Below the pieces are notes generated by a model. It ran no database searches and was not told where the DNA came from. It saw only the letters and a list, made by a program, of their open reading frames with translations. Both the position numbers and the translations under genes were made by a program. From Tanypteryx hageni (Eukaryota > Arthropoda > Insecta > Odonata > Petaluridae), in contig CM054116.1 in assembly GCA_028673005.1 (NCBI GenBank), forward strand, positions 133,587,547-133,651,546: DNA of 64,000 nucleotides, read 5' to 3'. Positions 1 to 11,980 of this stretch are shown here, piece by piece. Every line of letters starts with the position of its first letter. Position 1 is the stretch's first letter.

Positions 1-424
1 GGTTGGCTTTTTCATTGCTTGAGGTCTAATGAAGATGTTATGGGATGTGTGAGAGAGAGAGAGAGGAGAACATAGCGTTTCAAATTTCGCGTTCGTCTTC
101 TTAATGCGATCTTCTTTTTTTCTCCCTTTGGTCAATGAACTGAATTATGAACTACTTCTGACGACATCGTTCCTCATTCCACGCGTTCTGATACCTTTAG
201 TGTTATATTACGCTTTGGGGACAGTCGCCTTTTAGCCGATGTCATTTCTAAAACCATATATGGAAATTATTCATAATAATATTTTTTATCTTTCCGTATT
301 AACCGGCACTCTATCAATTAAATCATAATTAGTGTAAATAACGTATAACCTCAACTCCTTGCATCCATATGCTAAGTTTGGTTATTAATCTCCGATTTAT
401 GGTTAGCTCTTGTCTAATTTAAAA

Positions 425-650
425 ATGGGAATATCTTTTAAATGGGAAAAATTCTGCCATGACCGCGAATTGAACCCGGGTCTTCCGTTCGCCGGTTGCG
501 GATATTCTACGAACTGAACTACCATAGCATATTTATTCTCGCGTTTATGAACGCAGGGGTTTTCTAGAATATCCACCCGGCAAGTGGAAGACCCGGGTTC
601 GATTCTCGGTCATGGCAGAATTTTTCCCGTTTCTAAAATATCCCCACTTG
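425..650. repeat. Fold-back pair of tRNA-derived SINE-like sequences
   Basis: Two copies of the same tRNA-like 3-prime half face each other. The left copy lies on the minus strand (tRNA-like part about 455-529) and the right on the plus strand (about 565-622). The shared sequence also covers the tail after the tRNA part (CATGGCAGAATTTTTCCC and a following TATCCCCA-like stretch), so the arms extend to the edges given. The left copy folds as a tRNA: acceptor GCTATGG/TCATGGC with two wobble pairs, D stem GTTC/GAAT, and T arm CCGGG-TTCAATT-CGCGG with one mismatch. Its anticodon arm is distorted by about two extra bases. The right copy has a clean anticodon stem TCCAC/GTGGA with loop CCGGCAA but lacks a 5-prime acceptor strand. 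Shared tails beyond the tRNA part favour SINE copies over functional tRNA genes. Confidence 0.6.
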
Positions 651-2397
651 ACAGCTTTGTCTATCTGCATAGAATCTTATAATCACTTCATTCCATTAGT
701 TTCTAATTTAAAGATATTCTTCCAGGGTGTATGAATTTTTTAAAGTTATAAATTTCAGAAGATATGAATTATAGTAATTCAAAGAGAGTGCTTGTTGATC
801 GTAGTATGTGCATTTTTAATTTAAACTACTCAATGACGCAAAATGTGTTACTATATGAATGTGTTCTGGCAGAAGAGTCACTAAAAACATGAAGCGGAAA
901 TTAAAACTCTCAAAAAATATTTTTATTAGGCCTCTTGACGCGTTTTTATTCAAGAATCATGCTATACGCACACAACTAGCATTAGAGTAAAACACAATGA
1001 AATTTTTAGGTAAATCGTAATTTTAAATGTAAATGTATCGAACAGTTGTCAAGTTATATTGAAAAATGTGTGTGTTCAGTGAAAATTCATAGATCGTGTA
1101 CACAAATTTCACCTGGACCTTTAATTTTCATCGTATATGAGCGGAAAGACTTTCAGAATCGGAAGAGATTGTCTGCTTTTGTTGCCATGAATCACCGTTC
1201 GTCGAAGGTTTGACCGTAGCGAAAGTCGTCGAGAGACATCGATGAGTTGTGGTATGTTCCCTTGTTGTTTTATGACGATTTCTTTTGTGATTATAATTTC
1301 TTAGGTGAAAACAGAAATGTTTCTTTTGTGGGAATCCAACTGCTGACGAATATTTTGTCGACAACACTTTTTATTTTTCACTATGGGCCCGTCGCAGTAC
1401 TTCCTGCAAACATTTAGGAAACCTTGCGTAAAGTGGCCCAATGCGATAGTTCCTATGGCAAAAAATATTATATCAAATATCACATGCAAAATTTTCAAGC
1501 GTTATTATTTACTGTTTTATTTAGTAACATTAATTAAAATATAAAACGAATTTCATTATTATAGGTGATTTTTTTCATTTGTGTTTCGGAGTTTTCCTTG
1601 GTGTGTGTATTTAAACATTTAGATGAAATTTTGTATTTACGACTGATATCAAATTAGAAGATTAAAGTGGCACACACTGATCAAATCGCCCAGTCAGGGA
1701 TGCCACGATTCTGTAAACAAAAATTGAAGTTTTTGCCTTAACTCTTAACTTTTTAATCCGAGAAATACCTAATTTCATTTAAGAAATTTTGGAGGAATTC
1801 AAATAAAATCCTGGTGTATGAAAAATCTTCTATTGTGCACTTCTATCTCATGGACGCATTATTTATGACTTTTTTCGAGTCTTTTAATGAGATGCAAGGC
1901 AAATATTGGGTGATCAAGACTGCCACTTTTAACTTATTATAAAATATGTACTGGCTAAAATGTGAGGAATCTAACCATATTAATTCGGCGCTGCCATATA
2001 ACGGGAAATAAAATTTTGAATCTCACCTTTTTAATCATATTATCATACTACATTTAGAAAATTATAACTCCAAATTTAGTTCATGTCTACCAATCATGGC
2101 TGTCATCTTAATAAGAACTACTTTTATATTTTCCTTTTTTAATGTAGGTTGAACATGCAGTTTGATTTGGCCGTTCATTCAGGTCTACGCTCTGAGACCC
2201 TCAGTGTGCAGTAACATGATAATCCCTGCCCTGGAGTTATCGGGGTCGTATTTTACTCTAGAGCTCTTACGGAAATAACAAAGGATCCCATCCGTTTAAA
2301 AATGAAAAATTAAATGTGCAAAAGTTCTACCTCCCATGAAATTAGAGTAGAAGACATGAATGTAAGTTACGTTTTCCACAAAGAGTGAGATAAGTAT
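651..2397. other. AT-rich sequence, nothing recognised
   Basis: This stretch has no recognisable gene, RNA or bounded repeat. Two short minus-strand frames (about 1128-1498) overlap each other in different frames and show no family motif. A phrase near 1697 (GGGATGCCACGATT) resembles the internal units of the Helentron-like repeat that starts at 2398, so a decayed scrap of that family may be present. Confidence 0.4.
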
Positions 2398-4186
2398 AAC
2401 AAGTAGGGATGAACACGGGTTTTCCGTGGTACAGAAGTGCTTTTCGTAGAATTCAACGTAAATATAATCGCATACTAATGTATTTGCTTTGAAATCAGAA
2501 AATTATTTTTCCTTATATTGTGGCTTTTTTTAACCACTCATTTTGTTTTGCCATTCCATACTGGCCCTACAAACGAAATTCTTCGAAATCCGTTCAGCCA
2601 ATACCTTACAAATTCATAGTTACAGACAAATTCAAACCTTGATATTGTGGTAGCCCTGTTTCGTCGACACGGTTTAAATATGATATTTTTGTTATCAATT
2701 TATATGAAGATTATCGATGCCATTTGTAGGCCTTTGTAGGATTCGACGTTTATTCTTTTTAATCGACGTTTATATTCCCGAGAGATTTTCAACGAATAAC
2801 GATTCTTAAAATTACTACTTAAATATAGGGCTGGCAGTTTTCGGCCTTTCAATTCGATGATTTAAATTTACTTTTTACATCAAAATTCTACGTAAAATTT
2901 ACATTTATTTTACATTACTCTGATTATTTATTTAAATTTTTATATGAAGTTAAATATTTATGTACAAATTAATCGAACTAATATATCACGTTCTTCATGA
3001 ATTTTATTTTATTTACGCGCATTTACACTTCTTCATTTTTAAATGTTAATATTAAAGAAAACACCCAATAACGAATTGAGATTTACCTCTTTAAATTATT
3101 TAATAAAAACTAGAAAACGATTATTTTATGAAATCCGAACAATATGATGCTGCTTTTGTCGAGAAACATTCTTTAAAAAAATAATTTGCGAGTTCAGCGT
3201 AAAGGCTTTTAGACATTCGTTGATGTTAATTAAGGAAAAAACATTAACGATATACTTATCACAATAATATTTTAGACATCAAAAAAGAACAATCTAATAC
3301 TTTGTATCATTTGATATATTTCATCACTACACTACATATTCTCTTTATACAATATAAAATATATAATGAGAAAAATTAGACTTTATTATTGAGTGCTCGA
3401 TCAACAGTCTTACCTCAAATCCTGATTAAAATGTGCTTTTCCAATCGGCAAAATATTTTACAACAAATAGCAAATAAATATTAATATTTAAACCCTCTTC
3501 AATTTTTAGTAACGATTGCTAATTTATGTGCATCTTTTTTAAACCATTATATATGAATTTAAATTTACTAACCTGTAGCAAAAGACGAAGGAGCCAAGAG
3601 CACGAGAGAGAAACGATCCTTCCTGGATAACTTTAAGAAAAAGACTGCCAAAAATTGAATTGTGCATAGGAAGAACGGGTGAAAGTGCATACAACAAGGT
3701 CGTTTATAGGAAAAATCCTAGAAATGATCGAGAAATATTTGAAATTGAAATCCGTTCAGCCAATTCCTTCCAAATCCTTAATTACTGAAAGAGTTCAATT
3801 TGTAATAGAGGCACCTGTTTGGCTGATTTGGTTAAAATATGCTAATCTGGTTTTTTATTCCTTGTATTGTGGAAGCCCTGCTTTCCACATCTATACTAAA
3901 AAATCCTTACTTTGTTTTTTTTTATGTTGCACAACTCCTTCATACCAAATTTCGTTGTAATCGTTTGGGCAAATTCCTTCCAAATTCATAATTACCGAAA
4001 AGTTAAACTTTGCAATTGTGGCACCCATTTTGAGTCGTTGCAGTCCAAATATGTCATTTTGGTCTAATTTTTGTGAAGATTCTATCTACCAAATTTGTTT
4101 GAAATCGGTTAAGCCAATTCTTCCCTGATATATGCGTACGGACGGACGGACGGACATCACGAAGATATAGTGCTTTTCAGCACTTT
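2398..4186 (-). mobile_element. Helentron-like repeat, copy D (inverted, interrupted)
   Basis: This is the reverse-complement copy of the family best seen at 39033-40060. The plus strand begins with the family 3-prime end (AAGTAGGGATGAACACGGG, then a CACGG hairpin arm and AGAAGTGCTTTTCG). It ends near 4186 with the family 5-prime end (reversed TATATCAGGGA, GTCCGTCCGTCCG, AGTGCTTTTCAGCACT). Internal units carrying GAAATCCGTTCAGCCAAT occur at about 2588-2700 and 3748-4130. The block between about 2715 and 3740 does not match the family and appears to be an AT-rich insertion or replacement. The outermost 5-prime bases are diverged. The copy faces copy A, giving a large inverted repeat around 4187-4239. 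Confidence 0.7.
2715..3740. other. AT-rich unassigned insert inside copy D
   Basis: This block interrupts the internal tandem units of the surrounding Helentron-like copy. It is strongly AT-rich with many A/T runs. I see no reading frame with a recognisable motif. A slightly more GC-balanced section at about 3580-3740 (around the words GGAGCCAAGAGCACGAGAGAG) stands out but matches nothing I know. Its boundaries are approximate, taken from where similarity to the family stops. Confidence 0.4.
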
Positions 4187-4239
4187 ATCAAGTCATAGAT
4201 TTTTGAAAGATGCTATTTCAAAATTCCACACTCATTTTT

Positions 4240-5258
4240 AGGGCTTTTCGTCGATACTGAAAAGCACTATTATCTTCGTGATGTCCGTCCGTTGGTCCGT
4301 CCGTACGCATATATCAGGGAAGAATTGGCTGAACCGATTTCAACCAAATTTAGTGCATAGAGTATCTACATAAATTAATTACCAAAATGGCATATTTGGA
4401 CCGGATAGACTCAGTAGGGATGCCAGAATTGCAGTTTATCTTTTCGGCAATTATGAATTTTTTAGGAATTGGCTGAACTGATTTCAACGAAATTTCGTAT
4501 GAAAGAAGTGTAAAAAAAAACAAACTCAAGATGTTTAGCATAGATATAGCAAGCAGGGCTGCCACAATACAAGGAATAAAAAACATTCCTTTGACACATG
4601 TTGAAATGACTGCATCAATTTTAACCAAATTATAATATTTATAGTGTACACATATATAGAAGACCATATTAGCACATTTAAACGATCAGCCAAACATGTG
4701 TGCCACAATTACAAATTAAATTCTTTCACTAATTATAGAGTTGGAAGGAATTAGCCGAACGGATTTCAATTACATTTTGTACATAAGATTTATACAACAT
4801 ACCATAATGAAATCAGGATGCTTAAAGCTGAGCTAAAGAGCAGGGCTGCCACAATAAAAAGTAAAATAATATTTCTTTTACACTTACATAATTCTAGAGA
4901 ACTGACGCCATGGATTTTAACCAAATATGATGTATGTAATCTTTATATAAATAAATAACAAAATTATTCATTTCAAACCGGGTCGACTAAACAGGGCTAC
5001 CACATTATCAAAGTTACGATTTGTATCTAACTATTAATTTCAAAGGTATTGGCTGAATGGATTTCAAAGAAATTTCGTTGTAGAGAGAGTATAGAATGAC
5101 AAAACGAAATGAACATGTTTAAAACGGATCTAAAGGAAAGGAAAGGAAAAATAATTTTCTGATTTCGCAGCAAATATATTAGTATACGATTTTACTACGG
5201 CGAAGTTGACGAAAATCTCTTCTGTACCACGGGAAACCTGTGTACACTCCTACTTGTT
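4240..5258 (+). mobile_element. Helentron-like (DINE-1/HINE-type) repeat, copy A
   Basis: This is a full-length non-autonomous copy of about 1.02 kb. The 5-prime end reads GGGCTTTTCGTC, then GAAAAGCACTATTATCTTCG, a GTCCGTCCG-rich stretch and CATATATCAGGGAAGAATTG. The interior is a run of diverged units of about 145 bp. Each unit has a phrase like GGCTGAACGATTTCAACGAA and a later GGGCTGCCACAAT. The 3-prime part repeats the 5-prime terminal motif in inverted form, diverged here. The sequence then has a hairpin-like CACGGGAAACCTGTG and ends CCTACTTGTT. This layout (5-prime terminal motif, its complement placed internally near the 3-prime end, then a hairpin) is that of Helentron-derived elements. 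Short frames inside are chance and encode no known protein. It abuts copy B directly. Confidence 0.72.
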
Positions 5259-6122
5259 AGTGCTTTTCGTCATTTCTAAAATGCACTATTATTTCGTGAT
5301 GTCCGTCCGTACGTACGCATATATCAGGGAAGATTTGGCTTAACCGATTTCATCACAAATTGGTACGTAGAATATTCACATAAAATAATGACCCAAGCGA
5401 CATATTTAAACCGGAACGACTCAGCAGGTGCGCCACAATTGCAAAATTTAACTTTTCGATAATTGTGAATTTGGAAGGAATTGGGCGAACCTATTTCAGG
5501 GAAATTTTGTATGAAAGGTGTGCAACATAGAAAAACAAAATAAATATGTTTATAGAAATGAGGACTGCCACAATCATAGTAATAACACAATTTCCTTTTA
5601 CACGTATTTGTGTTTGACTGTCATAATCAAGTTTAACGAAATTTAGTATTTATAATGTTACATATATAGTAACCATAATAGCATATTTGGAACGGATCAG
5701 CCAAACAATGATACCACAATTTCAAATTAAATAATTCAGTAATGATGGATTTGCAGGGGATTAGCTGTACTGATTTCAACTAAATTTTTCATATAAGATT
5801 CGTACCACATATCATAATGAAATGAATATGTTTAACGCGGAGCTAAAGAGCAGATCTACCGCAGTAAAAAGTTAAATAATATTTTTTACACTTATTTATA
5901 AAGAACTGACCATATGGATTTTAACCAAATGTGGTGCGTATAATCTTTATATAAATAAATAACCAAAATATTATATTTCAACCATGTCGACAAAACAGGG
6001 CTACCACAATATCAATGTTGGTATTTTTTCGTAACTATAAATTTGGAAGGTATTGGATGAACCGATTTAAAAGAAATTTCGTTTGTAGGGCTAGTATAGA
6101 ATAGGAAAACGGAATGAGTATG

Positions 6123-7480
6123 TGGGTGGGGAAAAGGATGACAGAGAAAATTACATGCCAATTTCGCTCACCTCAATATCTTGCAAGGTTCTCGGGCACA
6201 TTATCGTTAGTTCCGTGATGGACTTCTTTGATAGCCAGAACGTACGAAGTTAATATCAGCACGGCTTCAGGAAGACAAGGTTTTGTGAAACACAGCTCGC
6301 TTTGATCTTTCACGATATACTAAGGTCAGGAGACCGTAAAACTCAGTTAGACGCGGTTTTTCTTGACTTCAAGATGGCTTTCGATAAAGTTCCTCACAGT
6401 AAGTTAGTGAAGAAAATACATGCTTGTGGAATAAATGGAAAGATAATCTGGTGGATTAGGGAATTTCTCCATGACCGTGAACAAATACTAGTTATAGACG
6501 GTTTAAAATCAGATTCGGTCAGCGTAGTCTCAGGAGTTCCACAGGGAAGTGTCATCGGACCCCTACTATTCCTTATTTACATAAATGACTTAGATAAGGT
6601 TATTAAAAATAAAATCAAGGTACTTGCGGATGACACAGTAGTATAAAGAGAGATAAACAGTCCTAATGATCAAAGATTACTTTCCAACGACTTAAATGCA
6701 ATTCTAAAGTGGTGCAAAGAGTGGCAGTTAGAACTGAACTTAGAAAAGTGTTCAGCTATGAGATTCTGGAGAAACAAAAAAATTGCCGCGACAAATTACA
6801 TTGTTGAAGACTTCCAGCTAAAACTAGTAGATTCCATCAAATACTTAGGTGCTATTTCAACAAGTAGCCTGTCATGGGATATGCACATACGAAATATATG
6901 CGGGAAGGCTAAACAGAAACTAGGATTCATCAAACGCATAGTAGGTAAAGTGACGAAAAAGTGAAAAAGACATGTTACTTCTCCTTAGTAAGATCTCTGT
7001 TAGAGTATGCGTCGAGCATATGGAATCCCTACGAGAAAGGGTCAACCTCAGAGTTAGATAGGGTGCAGCGAAAAGTAGCTAGATTCGTAAAATATTGGTA
7101 CGATAGAAATAAAAGTGTTACAGGCTTGATACAGGAATTAGGATGGGAATCACTAGCTGAGCGCCGATCACGTTCTAGGTTAACACTACTCGATAGGTTC
7201 AGAACGCAAACATTCTCCACCGACGTCGAAGAAATAATAAGAACGCCAACTTATATTGGTAGAATGGACCATCCTCGTAAAATAAGAGAGATAGCCTGTA
7301 GGATAGAAAGATAAAAAGACTCGTTTTTCCCTGGAACGATAGCTGACCAGAACAGAAGTAACAATAAAGCATTAGCTGTCGTATGGCGGAATATATTGTC
7401 CTAATGAATTGCTTTTCGTGGTGCTATTGCACTCCCTGCCACACACGATTTCGGTGGCTTGCAGGGTATACTGTAGATGT
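6123..7480 (+). mobile_element. 5-prime-truncated CR1/L2-type LINE inserted in copy B
   Basis: This is a non-LTR retrotransposon fragment that starts inside the reverse transcriptase and ends in a short 3-prime UTR closing with TGTAGATGTAGA, a GTAGAT-type tail known for some CR1/L2/I-group LINEs. The host repeat reads continuously on both sides, so insertion came after copy B formed. The 5-prime truncation is typical of target-primed reverse transcription. I do not see a convincing target-site duplication; the edges are uncertain by a few bases. The coding part is listed separately. Confidence 0.78.
6137..7311 (+). pseudogene. Reverse transcriptase fragment of a CR1/L2-type LINE
   Basis: One reading frame can be followed from 6137 with defects. 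In order it shows NYMPISLTSISCKVLGHII (RT motif 1-2 region), HGFRKTRFCETQLA, the catalytic-aspartate motif DFKMAFDKVPHSKL, then SGVPQGSVIGPLLFLIYIND, and the second catalytic motif ADDTVV in place of FADD. After that come LNLEKCSAMRF, LLEYASSIWNPYEKG and the C-terminal VQRKVARFV and ELGWESLAERR-type region of CR1/L2 reverse transcriptases. Stop codons interrupt at 6251 and just after ADDTVV (about 6644, a tyrosine-position TAA), and a one-base frameshift lies in an A run near 6950-6960. The endonuclease domain is missing through 5-prime truncation. It cannot encode an active enzyme. The clade assignment is from remembered motif patterns. Confidence 0.85.
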
Positions 7481-7630
7481 AGAATGTATCTAAAATGCAG
7501 GGCTACCACAATATAAGGAAAAATAATTTTCTGATTCCAAAGCAAACACATTAGTAAACGATTATACTAGGGCGAATTTGACGAAAAGCACTTCTGTACT
7601 ACGGGAAACCCGTGTTCGCCCCTACTTGTT

Positions 7631-9180
7631 AAATATTTAACTTGAGCACAACAAAGGCATGGATTTCATTTCCACAGATATCATAGTCTCAACATGTTGA
7701 TGCGCAAACTCAGTGAACTTTAAATGGCCACAAATAAATGCGATTTAGGGGAATTTAATCAATAAATTGAATGAGAACAATAACTGAAGCATGTTGCATC
7801 GAAAAGATACAGATATTACAAAGGATATCGTGCAACAATTCAACTTAAACTTACATTTGCATGTTATCAGAGTTTCGATATCTGCGCTTTCGGCAAGCAC
7901 GGGGACTCGAACTAGAGATCTGAATCCTAAAACGTAGAATTTCGTTGACCGCTGTCCAGTTATGTGCTGCATTACGTACCTAAAAGGAAAGCATAGCAGT
8001 CTATGCAGCGCTGGCAGGTTGTTCCTACGGATACTTACCTCCATCCACGTTCGCGTGAGAGCACTCGTCATCCCTTCTCTTTCGTCCTCAGTAAATCGAC
8101 CAAATAAATCCTCTAAATCCTCCCTGATTCACTGCTTCTCCAGCTCATGCTCTTAGGGGGGACTCGGCATCCTCAAAAGGATGTCAGGGCGAATCTATCA
8201 GGACTCCAAGATCAACCTCAGTGCCGACAAATGCAATGCCCACTCGCTCAGCAGACGCCCTCCGGAGTCTGCGACTTTAATTTCGAGTGAGGACAGAGAG
8301 ACACTCGCTTGAGATTCTTTGGCATCTCTAAAAGAAGAAAAATATATAAACTGCAAAACTGTTTTAAACAATTTTACCAGTAACTTTACCGACCGTTATT
8401 TTATATTGAAAACTTTTGTTTGAATGGGAATCATTATGATTACCTCTGGTTATTCTCTTACCATTTAAAATGTATGTCTTCCTCTTGTACTTATGCGTCA
8501 TGATTTCATCCCAACGTTTTCGCCGATTTCAAATATACTTCTTTAAGACCGATAGATGCGTTGCAATTTTAAAACGGTCATTTCATGATTGGTTCTCTAA
8601 TTAAAACAAACTTGGTAGTTTTATGAATCGTTCAATTAATGAATTCTTTTAGCTAATAGATATAATGCTCCGTGCAAACATAAACTATCGCTGTGAATAC
8701 TTCCAGGATAACGATTTTTTCAACTAATACTTTAAAAACATGCTAATATTTGTTTTTTTTTTTAAGTTACGTTATCGGATACTTGCATGTAAAAACATCA
8801 ATCCTAAAAGATTTTTTTTTCGTAAGTCACCTATTTGTTATAAATATATAATTTTGTTATTTCTAATCACTATCTCGAGAATATTATATAGGAATCTATG
8901 TATGAATTGGCGACCCAATTTTGGTTGCGGCTTAAGTACTAAGAACTATTGCTCAGGTAAATGTAATTTTTGTACTTTCTATAACTATTCATGAATATTC
9001 ACTTATCAAAATTATTGAGTCTTCATGTGACAATTTTTTACTTGAACGACAGTCCTGCAGCATTAAATTATATTTTAAAGTACAATAAAAGTAATTTAAA
9101 TTTTGAAGTAGAGAAGAAAAATTCTTATCATCACTTGAAATCTGACCGAGGTCTTCCACTTTCCACTGCTTTAACCAGCA
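7631..9180. other. Unassigned AT-rich sequence
   Basis: No gene or bounded element is recognised here. About 7880-7935 holds a weak tRNA-like phrase on the minus strand (GGGGACTCGAACTAGAGATC), too degraded to call. About 8140-8310 is more GC-balanced but has no frame of note. Overlapping short frames on both strands look like chance. Confidence 0.35.
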
Positions 9181-9185
9181 AAGAA

Positions 9186-9262
9186 ATAAAGTTAGCCTAG
9201 TTGGTTAAGGCACCCGTCCGGAAAGTGAAGGACTCGGCTTTATTCCCGATCAAGTTGTGAAT
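9186..9262 (+). repeat. tRNA-like SINE head, degraded
   Basis: A tRNA-like 5-prime half (TAGCCTAGTTGGTTAAGGC, matching the A box and D arm) is followed by CCCGTCCGGAAAGTGAAGGA and a decayed T arm (CTCGGCTTTATTCCCGA, where GGTTCGATTCC would be expected). A similar but better preserved copy lies at 55303-55378. The degraded B box and lack of an acceptor stem argue against a working tRNA gene. Confidence 0.5.
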
Positions 9263-11160
9263 TTCCCTCAGTTACATTGAAAGTTTTATTAATGCATACG
9301 CGAAAATACATATAAAATGTTATTTACCCACATTGATATTTATTTCATTCTTTATTTTAACAACGCCTTCCACTCCTAATGTAATGGAGATCCACGAAGC
9401 CTCGACCTCTTTAGTTAATTTAAATTTATTAAGAACTAGTGGTACCCGAAAAAAACTATTGCGATATAAGTCAGAAATCTGCATGTTTTAAAAGTAATAA
9501 TAGCCAATTTCTCCTTCTAAGATTAGAAGCATATTTTGAAAGCCATGTTTGTTTTTATAATTTATATGTGCAATTTTAATTGTCTCTCTCATGCGAAAAA
9601 TGTCACATTCCAGTATTGAAATAAAGAAAGATTTTTTCTTTTGGTCAATCGTTAAAAATGCCCACAGCCCACACGCAGTTTACTGAATAATAATCATCTT
9701 AAATTATTAACTTTGCAATCTAATAAGTTTGACATTCCTACAACTATAATTTCGATGCTTCATAAACAGCGCGAAGTGGATAACGCAATTATTTTGGCTA
9801 TTTGAAGGCTTAATAGACGCCAATTCAATCGGAGACAACTATGTGGGTCGCCTTGGCAACACCCGGAAAGAGTACGAAAAAGCCATAAAATTTAGAAAAT
9901 AAATGCGTGTTTCTGAGAAATTATTCCGTGCAACATCAAAACATTGCAATATTAAGATATTTTATAGTATTAGCCGTCGAATAAAACAAAAACGGAGAAA
10001 TTCGGTTCGTATTTACGTTTTTAATGAATGAAAGAAATAAACCTTGCACCTTGAAAAATCGAAACTCCTGTGTAAACATATGGAAAAATATAATCGTCTC
10101 CCTGAGTCGAATTCGGGACACTTCCGTAAACGAGAATAGTTTTCCTGGGGTCTCCTAGTTGTCAGAAACAAAATGGCGTTTACAGCATTTCTCTATGACA
10201 AATTGTTCAAGAGATAAAAGGAGGGACGGACGGTCAGACAGACGGACAGACAGACATTGAGTAATTATATTTAAAGGAGATTGTACCTAGACGAGTCTGA
10301 TAATTTTATGCGAGCTAGGACATGAAAAATCAGTTTAATCATGATGTTGGTATTAGGCAGTTGTTAAGGAGTTTGCTAGTTTAAGTGAAAGACTTGCTTC
10401 AAATTGTGCTTTGCCACTCCAACTAGTTTCTTACCGACCAAGGTAACGGATTCAGCGAAACACTCGATTATTGGAACGCCTTCCCTATCAAGTCATAAAA
10501 ATAAGTTTCGCGTTGTTATTGCAATAAATGTCAGTTTTTTGTATGCACATTTTTTATTTTTGATAACGTAAGCCGGTGATTAAAATTACTTGGATTTGCA
10601 GCTAAAGTTCAAAGAAAAGAAAGAGAAGAAACCACAAGCAGTGAAAATACACTGGGTTAGGTTGATAAGCTGTAATAATCTCTTAGAGTTAATTATCCTT
10701 AAAACACACTTTTTATGATGGAAGTAAATTACATTCAAAACGAAATTTTCAAAAAGTTTTATTTATAAACAATTAAGAGTTCACTTCTCTGAATGTAGTC
10801 ATTTTTTATAGACTCATACATTGCAGTTACATTCTATGTTCAAGAATAAAACCACAGAGTAGATATCAAGTGATCATTAAAGGCATCCTAAAGAATCACA
10901 TATTATCATAATGATGTGGGTATACATTTTCTTTTACGCTTTATTCTCATTTAAGTCATTTTCGGATACTAGCACAACTAAATCCCGTCATTAAAAAAAG
11001 GGCGTAGCTTCAAATAACCCGAGAATTCATTTCCACCGACCGGAATCCATAGAAATATAGATACATATTGACTCGCATATCCTATCCAGTCTTTTGGGCA
11101 AGTCTCCGGTGCTACGCAAACTGCATTTCATGGCGTTTCTTTATATCCGAATACCGCCTT
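9263..11160. other. Unassigned AT-rich sequence with a degraded SINE tail
   Basis: Mostly AT-rich with no gene. About 10078-10135 holds a minus-strand SINE-like tail (CCCTGAGTCGAATTCGGGAC with a nearby ATATTTTTCC-type tail on the opposite strand). It resembles the pieces at 455-529 and 46012-46045. About 10217-10256 is a (GACA/GACG)n short tandem stretch, a feature that recurs near 16541 and 41209 in other repeats. Confidence 0.35.
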
Positions 11161-11980
11161 TTTCCCTTTTCTCTCGATTTTCCGGGAGATATCTCCCTCC
11201 TCTCGCCCTTCGTCCTTCATTTGTCGGCTGGGAAGGGAGGGAGAGCATAGGCCGCGAGGGAGGAAAGGCGTAGGAGGCAGCGCCGTGCTTTCTCACATAA
11301 GAGCAGTCTTCTTAAAATTCCGTTCGTCCGAATTGGCATTCACCGCGGCGGCAGGGCAGGAATGCGTGTTTTATGAGGCGGATGAGGGCGTGTCGGGAGG
11401 TGGGGGGAGGAGAGAAATGGGAGGGCGAGGAGGGAGTGTCGGTACGTGGAAGCGTCGCGAGGGATTGAAGGGGACGTAAACATGGTATCAAACGGAGTGT
11501 GCAAGGCGCCAACGAGATGATACGGCGGTAGTGGCGGTGGACGGGCAGGGGTGCGTGGAGAAGGGAGGGGAATAAGGAGGGGGAAGGGAATGGGGAGGGG
11601 GAAGGGAATGGGGAGGGGAAGGAGAGGGGAGGGAGATGCGGGGTTGGGGATGTGAAGTTCCCTGTTTAAGGCGAGAGAGAGAAGGAGATGGCCGCGACAA
11701 ACTTGGGGAGCAAATGCGAAGCAAGACTACAGCGAGTGATTCACGCGTGAAAGTGTCGTCATTCCCCCACTTCCTCCTACTTCCCTCCCTCCCTTTCTCT
11801 ACTTTTCCCTTTCTCTCCCTCTCTCCTCTCCCTCCCTCCTACCCTCTCACTCCCTCCTGTCCCTCTTCCTCCCTCCTGCCCCTCTTCCTCCTTTCCTTCC
11901 CTCTTTCCTTCCCTCGTCTGCGTTTTGGAATTTCAATCAGTTCTCTTCTCCCCTTCTATTTTGGTAAGTGCCTCGTTTTA
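11160..11980. repeat. GC-rich strand-asymmetric purine/pyrimidine island
   Basis: From about 11220 to 11660 the plus strand is dominated by G and A (repeated GGGGAGGGGGAAGGGAATG near 11575-11620). From about 11765 to 11925 it switches to C and T (runs of CCCTCCCT and CTTCCTCC). The switch makes the two halves roughly complementary in composition. Long frames here are made of Gly/Glu/Arg or Ser/Pro/Leu runs and are composition artefacts. A regulatory or promoter role is possible but unproven. Confidence 0.55.

Larger units (their letters stand above)
5259..7630 (+). mobile_element. Helentron-like repeat, copy B, split by a LINE
   Basis: This copy begins AGTGCTTTTCGTCA, one base after the TT that ends copy A, so the two are tandem and head to tail with no spacer. 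It runs through the same internal units, is interrupted at about 6123 by a CR1/L2-type LINE, and resumes at about 7481 in the same unit (TCTAAAATGCAGGGCTACCACAAT). It ends with TGACGAAAAGCACTT, the palindrome CACGGG/CCCGTG type hairpin (here ACGGGAAACCCGT), and CCTACTTGTT. The perfect complement between the 5-prime AGTGCTTTTCGTCA and the 3-prime TGACGAAAAGCACT is best seen in this copy. Without the LINE the copy is about 1.0 kb, like its neighbours. Confidence 0.75.

Noticed and set aside
7880..7960. Possible minus-strand tRNA-like sequence
   Set aside because: Only a degraded B-box complement (GGACTCGAACTAGAGATC) is visible; no arms pair.
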